From Roseburia sp. (lineage in GTDB: Bacteria > Bacillota > Clostridia > Christensenellales > Pumilibacteraceae), in NCBI GenBank assembly GCA_023665905.1, contig JAMPDA010000001.1, forward strand, positions 245,583 through 309,582: DNA of 64,000 nucleotides, written 5' to 3'. Shown piece after piece: positions 38,786 to 48,159 of this stretch. How positions within the stretch are numbered: position 1 is the first letter of the stretch; every line of letters starts with the position of its first letter. Made by a program: the position numbers and the translations under genes. A model generated the notes under the pieces. It saw nothing but the letters and a program-made list of their open reading frames with translations, searched no databases and was not told the DNA's origin.

Positions 38786-39705
38786 AGCAGTACCATTACC
38801 GCGAAGTACATGTAAAAGAACACACCGCAGAAAATAAACCCGTCCACTCTGTCCAAAACACCGCCGTGTCCGGGCAACAGATTGGAGTAGTCTTTTATGC
38901 CGGCGCGTCTTTTGATAAAAGAAGCGCCCAAATCGCCTATCTGATCGAAAACGGCGCCGACAAGCCCGAGCACGAGCAAATTGATTATTGTGCTCGTCCA
39001 GCCGCCCGTCAGCATAGAAAGCCCGAAAAGATCGACTGAAAACTTTTCGGCAAGGTACATCAAAAGCAGTATTACTCCGGCGCCGAGCATGCCGCCGAAA
39101 AGACCGCCGATCGCGCCCGACACGGTCTTATTGGGACTTACGGAAGGACAGAGTTTTTTGCCTTTTAACGTGCTGCCTACGAGATACGCAAAGACATCTG
39201 TGAGCGCAGGCACCAAAAACATGAGCAATATCCCGACGCTGCGATACGGCAACGAGCTCACAACGCCTATGCCCACCTCGAAATTCATGAAATAGTTGAG
39301 TCCGAGCGAGAACATCAATAGCGAACACGGATACAGCATGATGAACACTGTAGAAACCGCATTGCCCTTTACATATGTCTTGGAACACGCCGTAACGATA
39401 ACCGTCACGACGACGGCGAGCACGAGCACGGCAAAAGCCGCCGCGATCCCCGCCGCATATGTCTTGAAAAAGTACTGTGAAAACCAAAACGCGCCGAAGC
39501 TCACTACTATTTCCGCGAGGTCGATAGCGAGTATCGGCTCGCTCATGATCTTGGGCAAAGCTCTCGACATCTCGTACGCACCGCCGAGCGCAAGCAAAAA
39601 TATGAACACGTCGAAAAATATCGGGTGAACATACAACGCCAACAGTACGACCGCCACATAAACTATGGCTATAAATGTTCCTGTTACAACTCTGTCTTTT
39701 TTCAT
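38782..39705 (-). CDS. cdsA: Phosphatidate cytidylyltransferase
   Basis: Encodes 307 residues with about eight membrane helices. The CdsA signature is visible near the C-terminus: DLGASFIKRRAGIKDYSNLL and PGHGGVLDRVDG. It makes CDP-diacylglycerol for phospholipid synthesis. Overlaps uppS by 4 nt. Confidence 0.95.
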   Translation of the reverse strand: MKKDRVVTGTFIAIVYVAVVLLALYVHPIFFDVFIFLLALGGAYEMSRALPKIMSEPILAIDLAEIVVSFGAFWFSQYFFKTYAAGIAAAFAVLVLAVVVTVIVTACSKTYVKGNAVSTVFIMLYPCSLLMFSLGLNYFMNFEVGIGVVSSLPYRSVGILLMFLVPALTDVFAYLVGSTLKGKKLCPSVSPNKTVSGAIGGLFGGMLGAGVILLLMYLAEKFSVDLFGLSMLTGGWTSTIINLLVLGLVGAVFDQIGDLGASFIKRRAGIKDYSNLLPGHGGVLDRVDGFIFCGVFFYMYFAVMVLL

Positions 39706-40400
39706 AGTTTACCGAATTTTCTCGTTCGGCGCTTGTATTCGCCGAGCATAGTCGTTAGTTCGCTTTCATCGAAATCGGGCCACAGCGTATCCGTAAAAAA
39801 CAGTTCGCTGTACGCCGCCTGATATAAAAGAAAATTACTAAGCCGCTTTTCGCCGCCTGTGCGCACTATCATATCGAGCGGCGGAAGCTCCGCTGTGTAT
39901 AAGTGCCGCTCTATTGCCGCTTCGTCTATATCGCCGCTTTCCGCCGCGAGCCGCGCCGCGCGCACTATCTCCGATCTGCCGCTGTAATTCAGCGCGATGT
40001 TGACGACTTGCGCGTTATCGTCCGTGTTTTCTTCGACGATATCGGACATTATCTTCCGCACGTCGTCCGGAAAATACGTTTCGTCGCCCGAAAACATCAC
40101 GCGCGCGCCGCGCGCTATAAGGTCGCGCGTCATTGGTTTCAAGCGCTTGCGAATAAGGTCTATAAGCGAATCGACCTCGGACTTGGGACGGTCCTTGTTT
40201 TCCGTGGAAAACGCGTACAGCGTTACGCATTTAACACCGTACTCGAGTGCGCAGGACACGACGGGCGTAATATTTTTGACGCCTGCGCGGTGTCCGGCGC
40301 TTCGCGGCAAAAGGCGCTTGGACGCCCATCTGCCGTTTCCGTCCATGATTATTCCGATGTGCTGCGGCACACCGGTACTGTCGGCGGTGTCAGATCTCAA
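39702..40400 (-). CDS. uppS: Undecaprenyl diphosphate synthase
   Basis: Encodes 232 residues. The catalytic IIMDGNGRWA is near residue 17, AFSTENKDRP near 65, and RTGGEKRLSNFLLYQAAYSE and WPDF near the C-terminus. It makes the C55 lipid carrier for cell-wall synthesis. Overlaps frr by 11 nt. Confidence 0.97.
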   Translation of the reverse strand: MRSDTADSTGVPQHIGIIMDGNGRWASKRLLPRSAGHRAGVKNITPVVSCALEYGVKCVTLYAFSTENKDRPKSEVDSLIDLIRKRLKPMTRDLIARGARVMFSGDETYFPDDVRKIMSDIVEENTDDNAQVVNIALNYSGRSEIVRAARLAAESGDIDEAAIERHLYTAELPPLDMIVRTGGEKRLSNFLLYQAAYSELFFTDTLWPDFDESELTTMLGEYKRRTRKFGKL

Positions 40401-40953
40401 GCAGGTCGGCTTCCTTTTCCTTGATCAGCTTATCGACTTTTTCCGTAAAGCCGTCGAGCTTTTTCTGAATGAGCTTTTCGTACTCCGCAAACTCGTCCTC
40501 GGAAACTTCTTTCTTTATCTTTTTGCCGAAGTCGAGCGCGTCGCGCCGCTCGTTGCGAAGCGCCACTTTGCTATCCTCGCCGACTTTACGCACCTGCTTT
40601 ATCAAGTCCTTGCGGCGCTCCTCCGTGAGCTGCGGAAAAGACAGGCGAATAACCTTGCCGTCGTCCACGGGATTGATGCCGAGATCGGCGGCTATTATCG
40701 CCTTTTTTGCTTCCTTGAGCGCCGAAACGTCGTACAGCGACACGAGGAGCGTGCGCGCGTCGGGCACCGATATATTAGCCATTTGATTGAGCGGCGTCTG
40801 CATGCCGTAGTAATCCACCATTACGCGGTTGAGCACCACCGGATTGGCTCTGCCTGCGCGCATGGAGTTGAGTTCGCTCTTTAAATGATCCAAGACCTTG
40901 CCGAATTTTTCGTCGATCTTGTTTGACTGTTCGATCAATTTTTCGTTTTGCAT
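40390..40953 (-). CDS. frr: Ribosome recycling factor
   Basis: Encodes 187 residues from the ATG at 40953, which has GAGG five bases upstream; the longer frame starts in the pyrH-frr spacer without support. The RAGRANPVVLNRVMVDYYG block, with RLSFPQLTEERRKDL later, is diagnostic. With EF-G it splits post-termination ribosomes. It follows pyrH by 8 bp. Confidence 0.96.
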   Translation of the reverse strand: MQNEKLIEQSNKIDEKFGKVLDHLKSELNSMRAGRANPVVLNRVMVDYYGMQTPLNQMANISVPDARTLLVSLYDVSALKEAKKAIIAADLGINPVDDGKVIRLSFPQLTEERRKDLIKQVRKVGEDSKVALRNERRDALDFGKKIKKEVSEDEFAEYEKLIQKKLDGFTEKVDKLIKEKEADLLEI

Positions 40954-40961
40954 ACTTACCT

Positions 40962-41657
40962 CTACTTTATGATTGTGCCGATTTTCTCGCCCGACACCGC
41001 GCGAATGATACTGTTTTCTTCGGATAAGCCGAAAGCCACGATGGGTATTTTGTTTTCCATACACATCGTCACGGACGTAAAGTCCATGACTACAATGCCC
41101 TTGTTGATGACGTCCATGTACGTAAGCTCGTCGAACTTTTTGGCGTTTTTATTGAGCTTGGGATCGCAGTCGTACACGCCGTCTACGTTCTTTGCCATCA
41201 AAAGCACGTCCGCCTTGATCTCCGCCGCGCGAAGCGCCGCGCCGGAATCGGTCGTAAAGTACGGGTTGCCCGTGCCGCACGCGAATATGACGACGCGCTT
41301 GTTCTCGAAATGCCGCAAAGCCTTTCTCAAAATGAACGGCTCGGCGACGGCGGGAATGGACAGAGCCGTCTGCACGCGAGTTTGTACGCCCTTCTTTTCT
41401 ATCGCGTCCTGCAACGCCAATGCGTTCATAATAGTTGCGAGCATGCCCATGTGATCCGCGGTCACTTTGTCCATTGCAACGCCCTGACGGCCGCGCCAAA
41501 AATTTCCGCCGCCGACCACAATGGCGATCTCCACACCGGACTTGGAAAGCTCGACTATTTGGCTTACTACCTTGTCCACCGTGACGGGATCGATACCCGT
41601 TCCGGACGCGCCGGCGAGCGCTTCGCCGCTGAGCTTTAACAACACTCTTTTAAACAT
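40962..41657 (-). CDS. pyrH: UMP kinase
   Basis: Encodes 231 residues: [11 protein letters not shown] at the N-terminus, [31 protein letters not shown] and the [18 protein letters not shown] segment. It phosphorylates UMP to UDP. Conserved order rpsB-tsf-pyrH-frr. A terminator lies between tsf and this gene, so expression may depend on readthrough or on an own promoter. Confidence 0.97.
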   Translation of the reverse strand: MFKRVLLKLSGEALAGASGTGIDPVTVDKVVSQIVELSKSGVEIAIVVGGGNFWRGRQGVAMDKVTADHMGMLATIMNALALQDAIEKKGVQTRVQTALSIPAVAEPFILRKALRHFENKRVVIFACGTGNPYFTTDSGAALRAAEIKADVLLMAKNVDGVYDCDPKLNKNAKKFDELTYMDVINKGIVVMDFTSVTMCMENKIPIVAFGLSEENSIIRAVSGEKIGTIIK

Positions 41658-41683
41658 TATCCCACACTTTACCGAAAAATTGC

Positions 41684-41717
41684 AAAAATCGGCTTACCGT
41701 TGATTCCGTAAGCCGAT
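41684..41717 (-). terminator. Rho-independent terminator after tsf
   Basis: Perfect 10-bp stem ATCGGCTTAC/GTAAGCCGAT (41708-41717 with 41689-41698), 9-nt loop, then TTTTTGCAATTTTT on the minus strand. It lies 7 bp after the tsf stop and may attenuate transcription into pyrH. Confidence 0.9.
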
Positions 41718-41723
41718 AAATAA

Positions 41724-42659
41724 TTATTTCGCGGACAGCTTTGCTACTTCTTCCGCCAAATTGTCGGAACGCTTTTCAATGCCCTCGCCCATGACGAACT
41801 TGGTGAAGCGCTCCACGTCGAGCTTGACGCCCGTCTTTTTGGATGCCGCAGCCACAAACTGTTCGACCGTGACGGACGGGTCTTTTGCGAACGCCTGATA
41901 CAGCAAGCAGTTTTCTTCAAAGAACTTTCCGAGCTTGTTGTCGGCAATTTTCACCAAAACCTGCTCGGGCTTTTTCTTGTTCTTCTCGTCGTTCAAAAGC
42001 TGTTGATGAATGATTTCGCGCTCGTGATCGACATCCGCCTGCGGAACGTCGGACTTGCGCACGTACGGCGGCTGGAATGCCGCAATATGCATAGCTACGT
42101 CGTGAGCGGTCGCAACGATATCGGCAACCGCCGCGCCGGCGTCGCCCTCGCACTTAAGCTCGACGAGCGTGCCCATTTTGCCGCCCATGTGAATGTACGC
42201 TTCCTGAATGCCGCTTTCGCACTTTTGAATGGCAACGCGGCGAAGGGATATCTTTTCGCCCGTCTTGGCGGTGGCCGCCGTAATGAGCTCCTCCACCGTG
42301 CCGTCTGCCGTCTTGACGGCTTTAAGCGCTTCCGCGTCCGCCGCTTCGCTGCACGCCGCGGCGGCGGCTATTTTTTTGCAAAGCGCCACAAAAACGTCGC
42401 TCTTTGCCACAAAGTCGGATTCGCAGTTGATCTCGACGAGCGCGCCGACCTTTTTGTCGTCGCTAATATGCGCCCACACCGCGCCTTCCGCGGCTATCCT
42501 CGACGCCTTTTTGGCGGCGATGGACATGCCCTGCTCGCGCAGATATTCGCACGCTTTATCCATGTCGCCGTTTGTTTCGATGAGCGCTTTTTTGCACGCC
42601 ATCATGCCGACGCCTGTTATATCTCTTAACTTTGCAACGTCCTTTGCTGTGATTTCCAT
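41724..42659 (-). CDS. tsf: Translation elongation factor Ts
   Basis: Encodes 311 residues. The N-terminal UBA-like domain has LRDITGVGMMACKKAL. The dimerisation core has EINCESDFVAKSDVF, and the second core half has VAMHIAAFQPPYV. It recycles EF-Tu. It follows rpsB by 90 bp. Confidence 0.96.
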   Translation of the reverse strand: MEITAKDVAKLRDITGVGMMACKKALIETNGDMDKACEYLREQGMSIAAKKASRIAAEGAVWAHISDDKKVGALVEINCESDFVAKSDVFVALCKKIAAAAACSEAADAEALKAVKTADGTVEELITAATAKTGEKISLRRVAIQKCESGIQEAYIHMGGKMGTLVELKCEGDAGAAVADIVATAHDVAMHIAAFQPPYVRKSDVPQADVDHEREIIHQQLLNDEKNKKKPEQVLVKIADNKLGKFFEENCLLYQAFAKDPSVTVEQFVAAASKKTGVKLDVERFTKFVMGEGIEKRSDNLAEEVAKLSAK

Positions 42660-42749
42660 AATATGACCTCTCTTGGTTTTTTATAATTTAGTTCCGCCGG
42701 ATAACGCCGCAAAACTCCTTTGCGCGACAAAACTGCGGAACATATTTGC

Positions 42750-43610
42750 TTATTTGCTTTCCGTCGCGGTTTCCGTAGCGGGTTCTTCCGCGGCAGCGCC
42801 GTTTGCGAGCTTATCGAGCTGCTCTTGCGACGCAGGCTCGTTTACGACTTCCACATTGGCTTTGGCTCTTTCCGCTTCCGCCTGCATTTGCGCTTCCACT
42901 GCGCGACGCGCGGCTAAGCCTTCCTCGCCCTCGCGCGCCTCGATAACGGCGTCAGCCATTGCTCCGGCAATGAGCTTGATAGCGCGGATAGCGTCGTCGT
43001 TGCCCGGTATGACGTAGTCTACTTCGTCGGGGTCGCAGTTGGTGTCCACGATAGCGACGATGGGGATATGGAGTTTGCGCGCTTCGAGTATAGCGTTGTG
43101 CTCCTTTTTGGGATCGACAACGAACAATGCGCCCGGCAATGCGCGCATATCTTTTATGCCGCCGAGATTTTCTTCGAGCTTGTCACGCTCCGCTTTGAGC
43201 TTTAAAACTTCCTTTTTGGGGAGCAACGCAAACTCGTTCATTTTTTCCATGAGGTTGAGTTTGTTGAGCCGCTCTATACGCGAACGAATGGTCGAAAAAT
43301 TGGTAAGCGTGCCGCCCAGCCAGCGCGACTTGACGTAGTACATGCCGCACTTCTGCGCTTCCTGCATGATAGCTTCCTGCGCCTGCTTTTTGGTGCCGAC
43401 AAAGAGAATGGACTTGCCTTCGGACGCTACGTCTTTAACAAACGCATACGCCTTGTCGATCATTTCCACCGTCTTTTCGAGGTTGATGATGTATATGTCG
43501 TTACGCGCGACATAAATATACTTTTTCATTTTGGGATTCCACTTGCGCGTGGGATGTCCGAAATGAACGCCCGCTTCGAGAAGCTGTTTCATCGTGATAA
43601 CATTAGCCAT
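42750..43610 (-). CDS. rpsB: Ribosomal protein uS2
   Basis: Encodes 286 residues: [53 protein letters not shown] and [19 protein letters not shown]. The C-terminal 50 residues are an Ala/Glu-rich extension. A CGGAG site precedes the ATG. First gene of the translation supercluster, with a promoter 87 bp upstream. Confidence 0.97.
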   Translation of the reverse strand: MANVITMKQLLEAGVHFGHPTRKWNPKMKKYIYVARNDIYIINLEKTVEMIDKAYAFVKDVASEGKSILFVGTKKQAQEAIMQEAQKCGMYYVKSRWLGGTLTNFSTIRSRIERLNKLNLMEKMNEFALLPKKEVLKLKAERDKLEENLGGIKDMRALPGALFVVDPKKEHNAILEARKLHIPIVAIVDTNCDPDEVDYVIPGNDDAIRAIKLIAGAMADAVIEAREGEEGLAARRAVEAQMQAEAERAKANVEVVNEPASQEQLDKLANGAAAEEPATETATESK

Positions 43611-43696
43611 GATTTCTCCGTTTTACCGCCTCGATCATACGCGACCATGAAAAATTTAACCGCGCACAGAAAAACGATCGAGTGAGTAGTGTTGTT

Positions 43697-43725
43697 ATTA
43701 TAGCACATCAAAAGTATTAACGCAA
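43697..43725 (-). promoter_or_regulatory. Predicted promoter of rpsB-tsf
   Basis: Minus strand: TTGCGT (43720-43725), 17-bp spacer, a perfect TATAAT (43697-43702), about 87 bp before rpsB. A 10-bp palindrome TTTTACGTGC/GCACGTAAAA (43751-43775) stands between it and the DUF1292 stop but has no U-run. Confidence 0.6.
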
Positions 43726-43776
43726 ATACTTTTCCGTCCTTTTTACGCTTTTTTACGTGCAATAAGCACGTAAAAG

Positions 43777-44166
43777 CTATTTATCGCCGTGTTCGCAGCC
43801 GCAGTCACAGTCGTGACCGTGCTCATGCTCGCAACCGCAATCACAACCGTCATCGTCGCAGCAGCCGTCTTCCGCTTCCGCAACGGCTTTTAAGTACTCG
43901 TCGAACACCGCTTCGAGCACGCTTTCGTCCGTGACGGGTTCGAACACGTCGTTGTCCTCGTCTTCCTCGCGCACTTTGAAAATAAGCGCCTCGTCCTCGC
44001 CGAGGCCCTCTATGGGTTCGACGGGCTGCAACAGCGCGTAAAACTCGCCCTGATACTCCACGCACGCGACCTCGTAAAATTTTACGGGCTTGTTGTCGTC
44101 GTCGTAAAGCGTGATAACTTCGTCGTCGTCGATAATTTCGACTTCCTTGTCTTGCTTGTCTGCCAT
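43777..44166 (-). CDS. DUF1292 (YrzB-type) protein with Cys/His-rich tail
   Basis: Encodes 129 residues from the ATG at 44166, with GGAG seven bases upstream and 2 bp after ruvX. Residues 1-100 match DUF1292: VITLYDDDNKPVKFYEVACV, EYQGEFYALLQPV, EALIFKVREED. The last 30 residues are unusual: eight cysteines and four histidines among Asp/Gly/Glu, with CDCGCEH occurring twice. That looks like a metal-binding tail. Function is unknown; ruvX-DUF1292 pairs are common in Firmicutes. Confidence 0.85.
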   Translation of the reverse strand: MADKQDKEVEIIDDDEVITLYDDDNKPVKFYEVACVEYQGEFYALLQPVEPIEGLGEDEALIFKVREEDEDNDVFEPVTDESVLEAVFDEYLKAVAEAEDGCCDDDGCDCGCEHEHGHDCDCGCEHGDK

Positions 44167-44168
44167 GT

Positions 44169-44603
44169 TCAACTCCGTTTTTTGTTATTTTCGATATAGC
44201 TTTGCAAAATCACTTTTGCCGCCATACTGTCTACAAGTGCGGCGCGCTCCGCCGCTTTTTTTACTCCGGCTTCCCTGAGAAGCTCGTCCGCTTCAACCGT
44301 GGTGAGCCGCTCGTCGAAAAGCTCTACGGGAAGTCCGCTCACCCGTTCGAGCACGCGCGCAAACGCGCGCGCCCTGCCCGATTGGAGCGATTCCGTTCCG
44401 TCCAAATTGAGCGGAAGCCCGACGACTATTCCGCCTATGTCGCGCCGATTACAGACGGAAACAGTGTAGTCTATAGACTCGCGCATCGATCTCGTGCGAT
44501 AAACGTCAAGCGGAGTGGCGAGCATGTGCATACTGTCACATTCCGCAAACCCCACGCGCTTTAGACCGAAATCCACTCCGAGTAATTTTTTGCCGACTTC
44601 CAC
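44169..44603 (-). CDS. ruvX: Holliday junction resolvase-like RuvX/YqgF
   Basis: Encodes about 144 residues from a GTG at 44603; a GTG six codons upstream (44621) also reads in frame. RNase H-like fold: LGVDFGLKRVGFAECD at the start, VVGLPLNLDGTES, and FDERLTTVEADELL. YqgF processes the 5' end of pre-16S rRNA. A TATAAT lies within the first codons of the longer frame, which favours the shorter start. Confidence 0.9.
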   Translation of the reverse strand: MEVGKKLLGVDFGLKRVGFAECDSMHMLATPLDVYRTRSMRESIDYTVSVCNRRDIGGIVVGLPLNLDGTESLQSGRARAFARVLERVSGLPVELFDERLTTVEADELLREAGVKKAAERAALVDSMAAKVILQSYIENNKKRS

Positions 44604-44712
44604 CGAACCATTATAACACAAACGAACGCGTTTTGACAGCGTTTTGGAAAAAATATTCCGCTTTTTTTAGAGCGTACTTGCCGCTACTGTATTTTAACGC
44701 GGCGTCTTGCGT

Positions 44713-44740
44713 ATATTATGCGAAACACGACGCATAATAT
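44713..44740 (+). repeat. Inverted repeat in the leader of the 42-residue gene
   Basis: A perfect 10-bp inverted repeat, ATATTATGCG (44713-44722) and CGCATAATAT (44731-44740), around an 8-nt loop. It ends 4 bp before the ribosome site of the gene at 44759, so it could be an operator or an mRNA hairpin that controls translation. Confidence 0.7.
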
Positions 44741-44758
44741 CTTCGGAGGATATACATT

Positions 44759-44887
44759 ATGAAACGCTTGCTTATGGGCATGACGCTCGGCGCGGTACTC
44801 GGTGCGGTCGCGCTCAAAAAAATGGAAAAATCGAAAGTCCCCGAAAAAGTGCTTCAGTCCGCTCAGGAAAAGCTCGAGGAAAAATAG
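44759..44887 (+). CDS. Small protein, 42 residues, N-terminal hydrophobic segment
   Basis: Read directly from the plus strand: ATG at 44759, GGAGG at 44745-44749, TAG at 44885. A short hydrophobic N-terminus (MKRLLMGMTLGAVLGAVAL) is followed by a charged helical tail ending EKLEEK. This layout resembles YtxH-like small proteins, but 42 residues are too few for a firm family call. Convergent with the cysteine desulfurase gene, 5 bp away. Function unknown. Confidence 0.6.
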   Translation: MKRLLMGMTLGAVLGAVALKKMEKSKVPEKVLQSAQEKLEEK

Positions 44888-44892
44888 TTTTT

Positions 44893-46002
44893 TCAGCTCT
44901 TTTTCGTAAGGCGCGCTACCGTGTCGTTTACGATGCGCGCCGCACACACCGCTTCGTCTGCCGTCGTTTGCGCGCCGAACGAAAAGCGAACGGAACTATC
45001 CGCATTTTTAAGTCCCATCGCTGAAAGTGCGCGCGGCGGCGTTGCGGAGCCTGCCGAACACGCCGACCCGACGGAACAGCAAACGCCGGCTATCGACAGC
45101 GCGACAGCCAGCCTGCCGCCGTTTACGCCGTCGAATGTCACCGACACGATATCGGGAATTTTAGCGACGCCATTACACACTTCGATGCCGCAGTTGAGTT
45201 CGCCGAGAAATGCGCTTTTGATCTTTTCCGCATGCTCGCGGTTTTCCGATACGGCACGCGCGGCTATCTCCGCCGCTTCGCCTATCGCCGCTACGGAAGG
45301 AACGTCGGGCGTCCCTTCATGCTTACCGTAACCGAAAGGGTTAAGGGCTTTTTTTATGCCCGATCTTACATAGAGAACGCCGACGCCCTTAGGCGCATAG
45401 AACTTGTGACCGGACACGGCAAGAAAATCGACATCAGTTTCGCGCACATTTATACTTAACGAATTGACCGCCTGCACCGCGTCCGTAAAAAACAGCGCGC
45501 CATGCCTGTGCGCGATCGCGCAAAGTTCGCTTATAGGCTGAATAACGCCCGTTATGTTGTTTACGGTCATTACGCACACGAGCGCCGTATCGCCGTCCAT
45601 CGCCTTTTCCAAAGCCTCGGGAGTTATCACTCCGTCCGCCGACGGAGAGACGCAGTCCACCGTATAACCGTATTTACCTATGTGCTCTGCGACCGCGAAA
45701 ACGGAATCGTGCTCTATCGCGGATATCACTATGCGCTTTTTCGCGCCGTCGAGCGCGTACGTGACGGCTTTATTTACCGCGTCCGTGCCGCCCGAGGTAA
45801 AAACTATTTCCGAAGCGCGCGCATTTATCGCCGCCGCGCATTTTTCGCGCGAAAGCTCTATCGCCGCGGCGGCTTTCTGACCGAGCGAATGTGCCGACAG
45901 CGGATTGAAAAACCGCGCGGCGTAATACGGCGCGGCCGCCGCCGCTGCCGCAGACGACACCGGCGTAGTTGCGGCATAATCGAGATATATCGGAGTTTTC
46001 AT
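44893..46002 (-). CDS. Cysteine desulfurase (NifS/IscS-type, class V aminotransferase)
   Basis: Encodes 369 residues. IYLDYAATTPVS at the N-terminus, FTDAVQAVNSL, the PLP lysine in SGHKFYAPKGVGVLY and the active-site cysteine loop GSACSAGSATPPRAL are all present. It takes sulfur from cysteine for Fe-S clusters or tRNA thiolation. It overlaps the Rrf2 regulator gene by 4 nt, an iscR-iscS type pair. No iscU or mnmA follows. Confidence 0.93.
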   Translation of the reverse strand: MKTPIYLDYAATTPVSSAAAAAAAPYYAARFFNPLSAHSLGQKAAAAIELSREKCAAAINARASEIVFTSGGTDAVNKAVTYALDGAKKRIVISAIEHDSVFAVAEHIGKYGYTVDCVSPSADGVITPEALEKAMDGDTALVCVMTVNNITGVIQPISELCAIAHRHGALFFTDAVQAVNSLSINVRETDVDFLAVSGHKFYAPKGVGVLYVRSGIKKALNPFGYGKHEGTPDVPSVAAIGEAAEIAARAVSENREHAEKIKSAFLGELNCGIEVCNGVAKIPDIVSVTFDGVNGGRLAVALSIAGVCCSVGSACSAGSATPPRALSAMGLKNADSSVRFSFGAQTTADEAVCAARIVNDTVARLTKKS

Positions 46003-46424
46003 TGCTTGACATCGGCGTTAGCGCCGCAATTAGATCTGTAATCGTTGACGATATCGAGTAGCGTTATACTTGCGAACAGCTTGTTTATCTCGACGTTCAG
46101 CGTGCTCAAAATGTTTCTGTTGGGACAGTACATATCGTCGCAGACGCCCATTACACATTCGGGCGCGACAAAGCCGTCCTCGAGCGCGTCGAGCATGTCC
46201 TTCAGCGTGATGTTTTGCGGCTCGCGCGCCAAAACATATCCGCCCGTCTTGCCTCTGTATGCGGTTACTATATCGCCGCGTCTCAGCATAGCCAAAAGCT
46301 GTTCGATATACTTCAGCCCGACGTCCGTCTGGCGCACGAGCTGCGCCGCGCTGAGCGGAGCTTTAGACAGCGCCAGCATAAAGCACAATCTCATTCCGTA
46401 TGTTGCTCGCGTAGATAGACGCAT
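45999..46424 (-). CDS. Rrf2-family transcriptional regulator (IscR-like)
   Basis: Encodes 141 residues: an N-terminal winged helix (MRLSTRATYGMRLCFMLAL) with the dimer helix and three cysteines C90, C95 and C100 in the cluster-binding loop. The spacing is C-x4-C-x4-C. It most likely senses Fe-S status and controls the desulfurase gene with which it overlaps. Confidence 0.9.
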   Translation of the reverse strand: MRLSTRATYGMRLCFMLALSKAPLSAAQLVRQTDVGLKYIEQLLAMLRRGDIVTAYRGKTGGYVLAREPQNITLKDMLDALEDGFVAPECVMGVCDDMYCPNRNILSTLNVEINKLFASITLLDIVNDYRSNCGANADVKQ

Positions 46425-46472
46425 GTTTGATCTCCTTTCGGGCGGAAGCGCCGCTACGCGACGCGAAAGAAT

Positions 46473-47699
46473 TTAGTACAGCGGAAATTGCGCCGTAAGC
46501 TCCGCTACGCGGCGGAGTATATCCTGCTTTGCCTGCTCGCCCTTTTCTATCGCGTCGGCGATACAGTCGGCAATGACGCGCATTTGCGGCTCTTTCATGC
46601 CGCGCGTAGTGACGGCGGGCGTGCCGATACGTATGCCGGACGTCTTGGAAGGCGGCAGTTTGTCGAACGGGATAGCGTTCTTATTGACGGTGATGTTGCA
46701 CTCGTCCAAAAGCGTTTCGAGTTCTTTACCCGTAACGCCGGAGAGCTTTACGAGCATCAAGTGGTTATCCGTTCCGCCCGAAACGAGTTTAATGCCGCGC
46801 TCGCCCAGCGCTTTTGCGAGCGCCGCGGCGTTCTTTACAATCTGCGCCTGATAGCGCTTGTAGTCTTCGGAAGCCGCCTCTTTGAGCGCGACGGCTTTTG
46901 CCGCTATTATGTGCTCGAGCGGACCGCCCTGCGTGCCCGGGAATATCGCCTTGTCTATCGCCTTTGCGAACTGCTCTTTGCACAGTATCATGCCGCCGCG
47001 AGGACCGCGAAGCGTCTTGTGCGTAGTGGTGGTCACTATATCGGCGTACTCCACGGGATTGGGATGAAGCCCTGCCGCGACAAGACCTGCGATATGCGCC
47101 ATGTCTACCATGAACACCGCGCCCACATCGTCGGCGATCTTGCGGAACGCTTTAAAGTCGATAACGCGCGGATACGCCGATGCGCCTGCCAAAATGAGTT
47201 TGGGCTTGTGCTCCGCGGCGAGCCGCGCCACCGCGTCGTAGTCTATCGTTTCCGTCTTTTCGTCCACGCCGTACGGGATAACATTGTAATATCTGCCCGA
47301 ATAGTTGACCTTGGAGCCGTGCGTAAGATGTCCGCCGTGCGCAAGGTCCATGCCGAGATACGTGTCGTTGGGCTGAAGGACGGCATAGAACACCGCATGA
47401 TTGGCGTTCGCTCCGCAGTGCGGCTGAACGTTGGCATGCTCGGCGCCGAACAGCTTTTTTGCGCGTTCTATGGCGAGCGACTCTATTTCGTCCACATACT
47501 CGCAACCGCCGTAATAGCGTTTTTGCGGATATCCTTCCGCGTACTTATTGGTCAAATGCGAGCCTGCCGCAGCCATTACCGCAGGCGAAACAAAGTTTTC
47601 GCTCGCAATAAGCTCTATCTTGTTGCGCTGGCGATCGAGCTCCCGTCGCATGCTTGCGGCGACTTCGGGATCGGTCTTTTCGATAAGTTCGAGTTCCAT
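46473..47699 (-). CDS. glyA: Serine hydroxymethyltransferase
   Basis: Encodes 408 residues. The PLP lysine is in [31 protein letters not shown] and the C-terminal [13 protein letters not shown] are conserved. It makes glycine and methylene-THF from serine, feeding FolD. AAGGAG precedes the ATG by seven bases. Confidence 0.97.
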   Translation of the reverse strand: MELELIEKTDPEVAASMRRELDRQRNKIELIASENFVSPAVMAAAGSHLTNKYAEGYPQKRYYGGCEYVDEIESLAIERAKKLFGAEHANVQPHCGANANHAVFYAVLQPNDTYLGMDLAHGGHLTHGSKVNYSGRYYNVIPYGVDEKTETIDYDAVARLAAEHKPKLILAGASAYPRVIDFKAFRKIADDVGAVFMVDMAHIAGLVAAGLHPNPVEYADIVTTTTHKTLRGPRGGMILCKEQFAKAIDKAIFPGTQGGPLEHIIAAKAVALKEAASEDYKRYQAQIVKNAAALAKALGERGIKLVSGGTDNHLMLVKLSGVTGKELETLLDECNITVNKNAIPFDKLPPSKTSGIRIGTPAVTTRGMKEPQMRVIADCIADAIEKGEQAKQDILRRVAELTAQFPLY

Positions 47700-47700
47700 A

Positions 47701-48159
47701 TTATTCTCCTTTTACGGCTTTTTCATCGTAGTGTGTTTGCGCGACGTCCGCGCCCGTATCCGCGATCGCGACGACCTTGGGAAGTACGCCCGAGCGCTTT
47801 CTGTACGCCCTGTCTACGCAAACCGCGCAAGCTATGCCTATCGCAAGTCCGACTGCGGCAAGAACGGGCTGAAGCCACCATTCTCCGCAAAGATATCCGC
47901 ATACGGCGCCGATGACGCACAGCAGCAGCGGCAACGCGTATATCAGCAGCGACGCCGCGCCGACGGATCTTGTGGGCATTTCGACGTTCACATACTGCCC
48001 TACACTCGCCTCTATTTCGCAAACGGCGGGCACGACTATGGACTTTTTGTTGTTAAAAGAACAAATATTGCAGCCGCCGCAACTGTCTTTGCGCTCAATT
48101 TCTATGTAAGCGACGCCGCGCTTCCGCTTTTTTATAATGCACCGTTCCGTCATGCGCAC
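47701..48159 (-). CDS. SoxR-reducing/RseC-family membrane protein
   Basis: Encodes 152 residues. A soluble N-terminal part has a cysteine cluster CGGCNIC (about 27-33), and two membrane helices lie at about 78-95 and 100-115. This is the RseC/MucC layout; related proteins serve with Rnf complexes in redox regulation. Exact role unknown. It overlaps tcdA by 10 nt. Confidence 0.8.
   Translation of the reverse strand: MRMTERCIIKKRKRGVAYIEIERKDSCGGCNICSFNNKKSIVVPAVCEIEASVGQYVNVEMPTRSVGAASLLIYALPLLLCVIGAVCGYLCGEWWLQPVLAAVGLAIGIACAVCVDRAYRKRSGVLPKVVAIADTGADVAQTHYDEKAVKGE

Noticed and set aside
43751..43775. Palindrome as a terminator of the DUF1292 gene
   Set aside because: The stem is perfect but no U-run follows on either strand; kept only as a remark.
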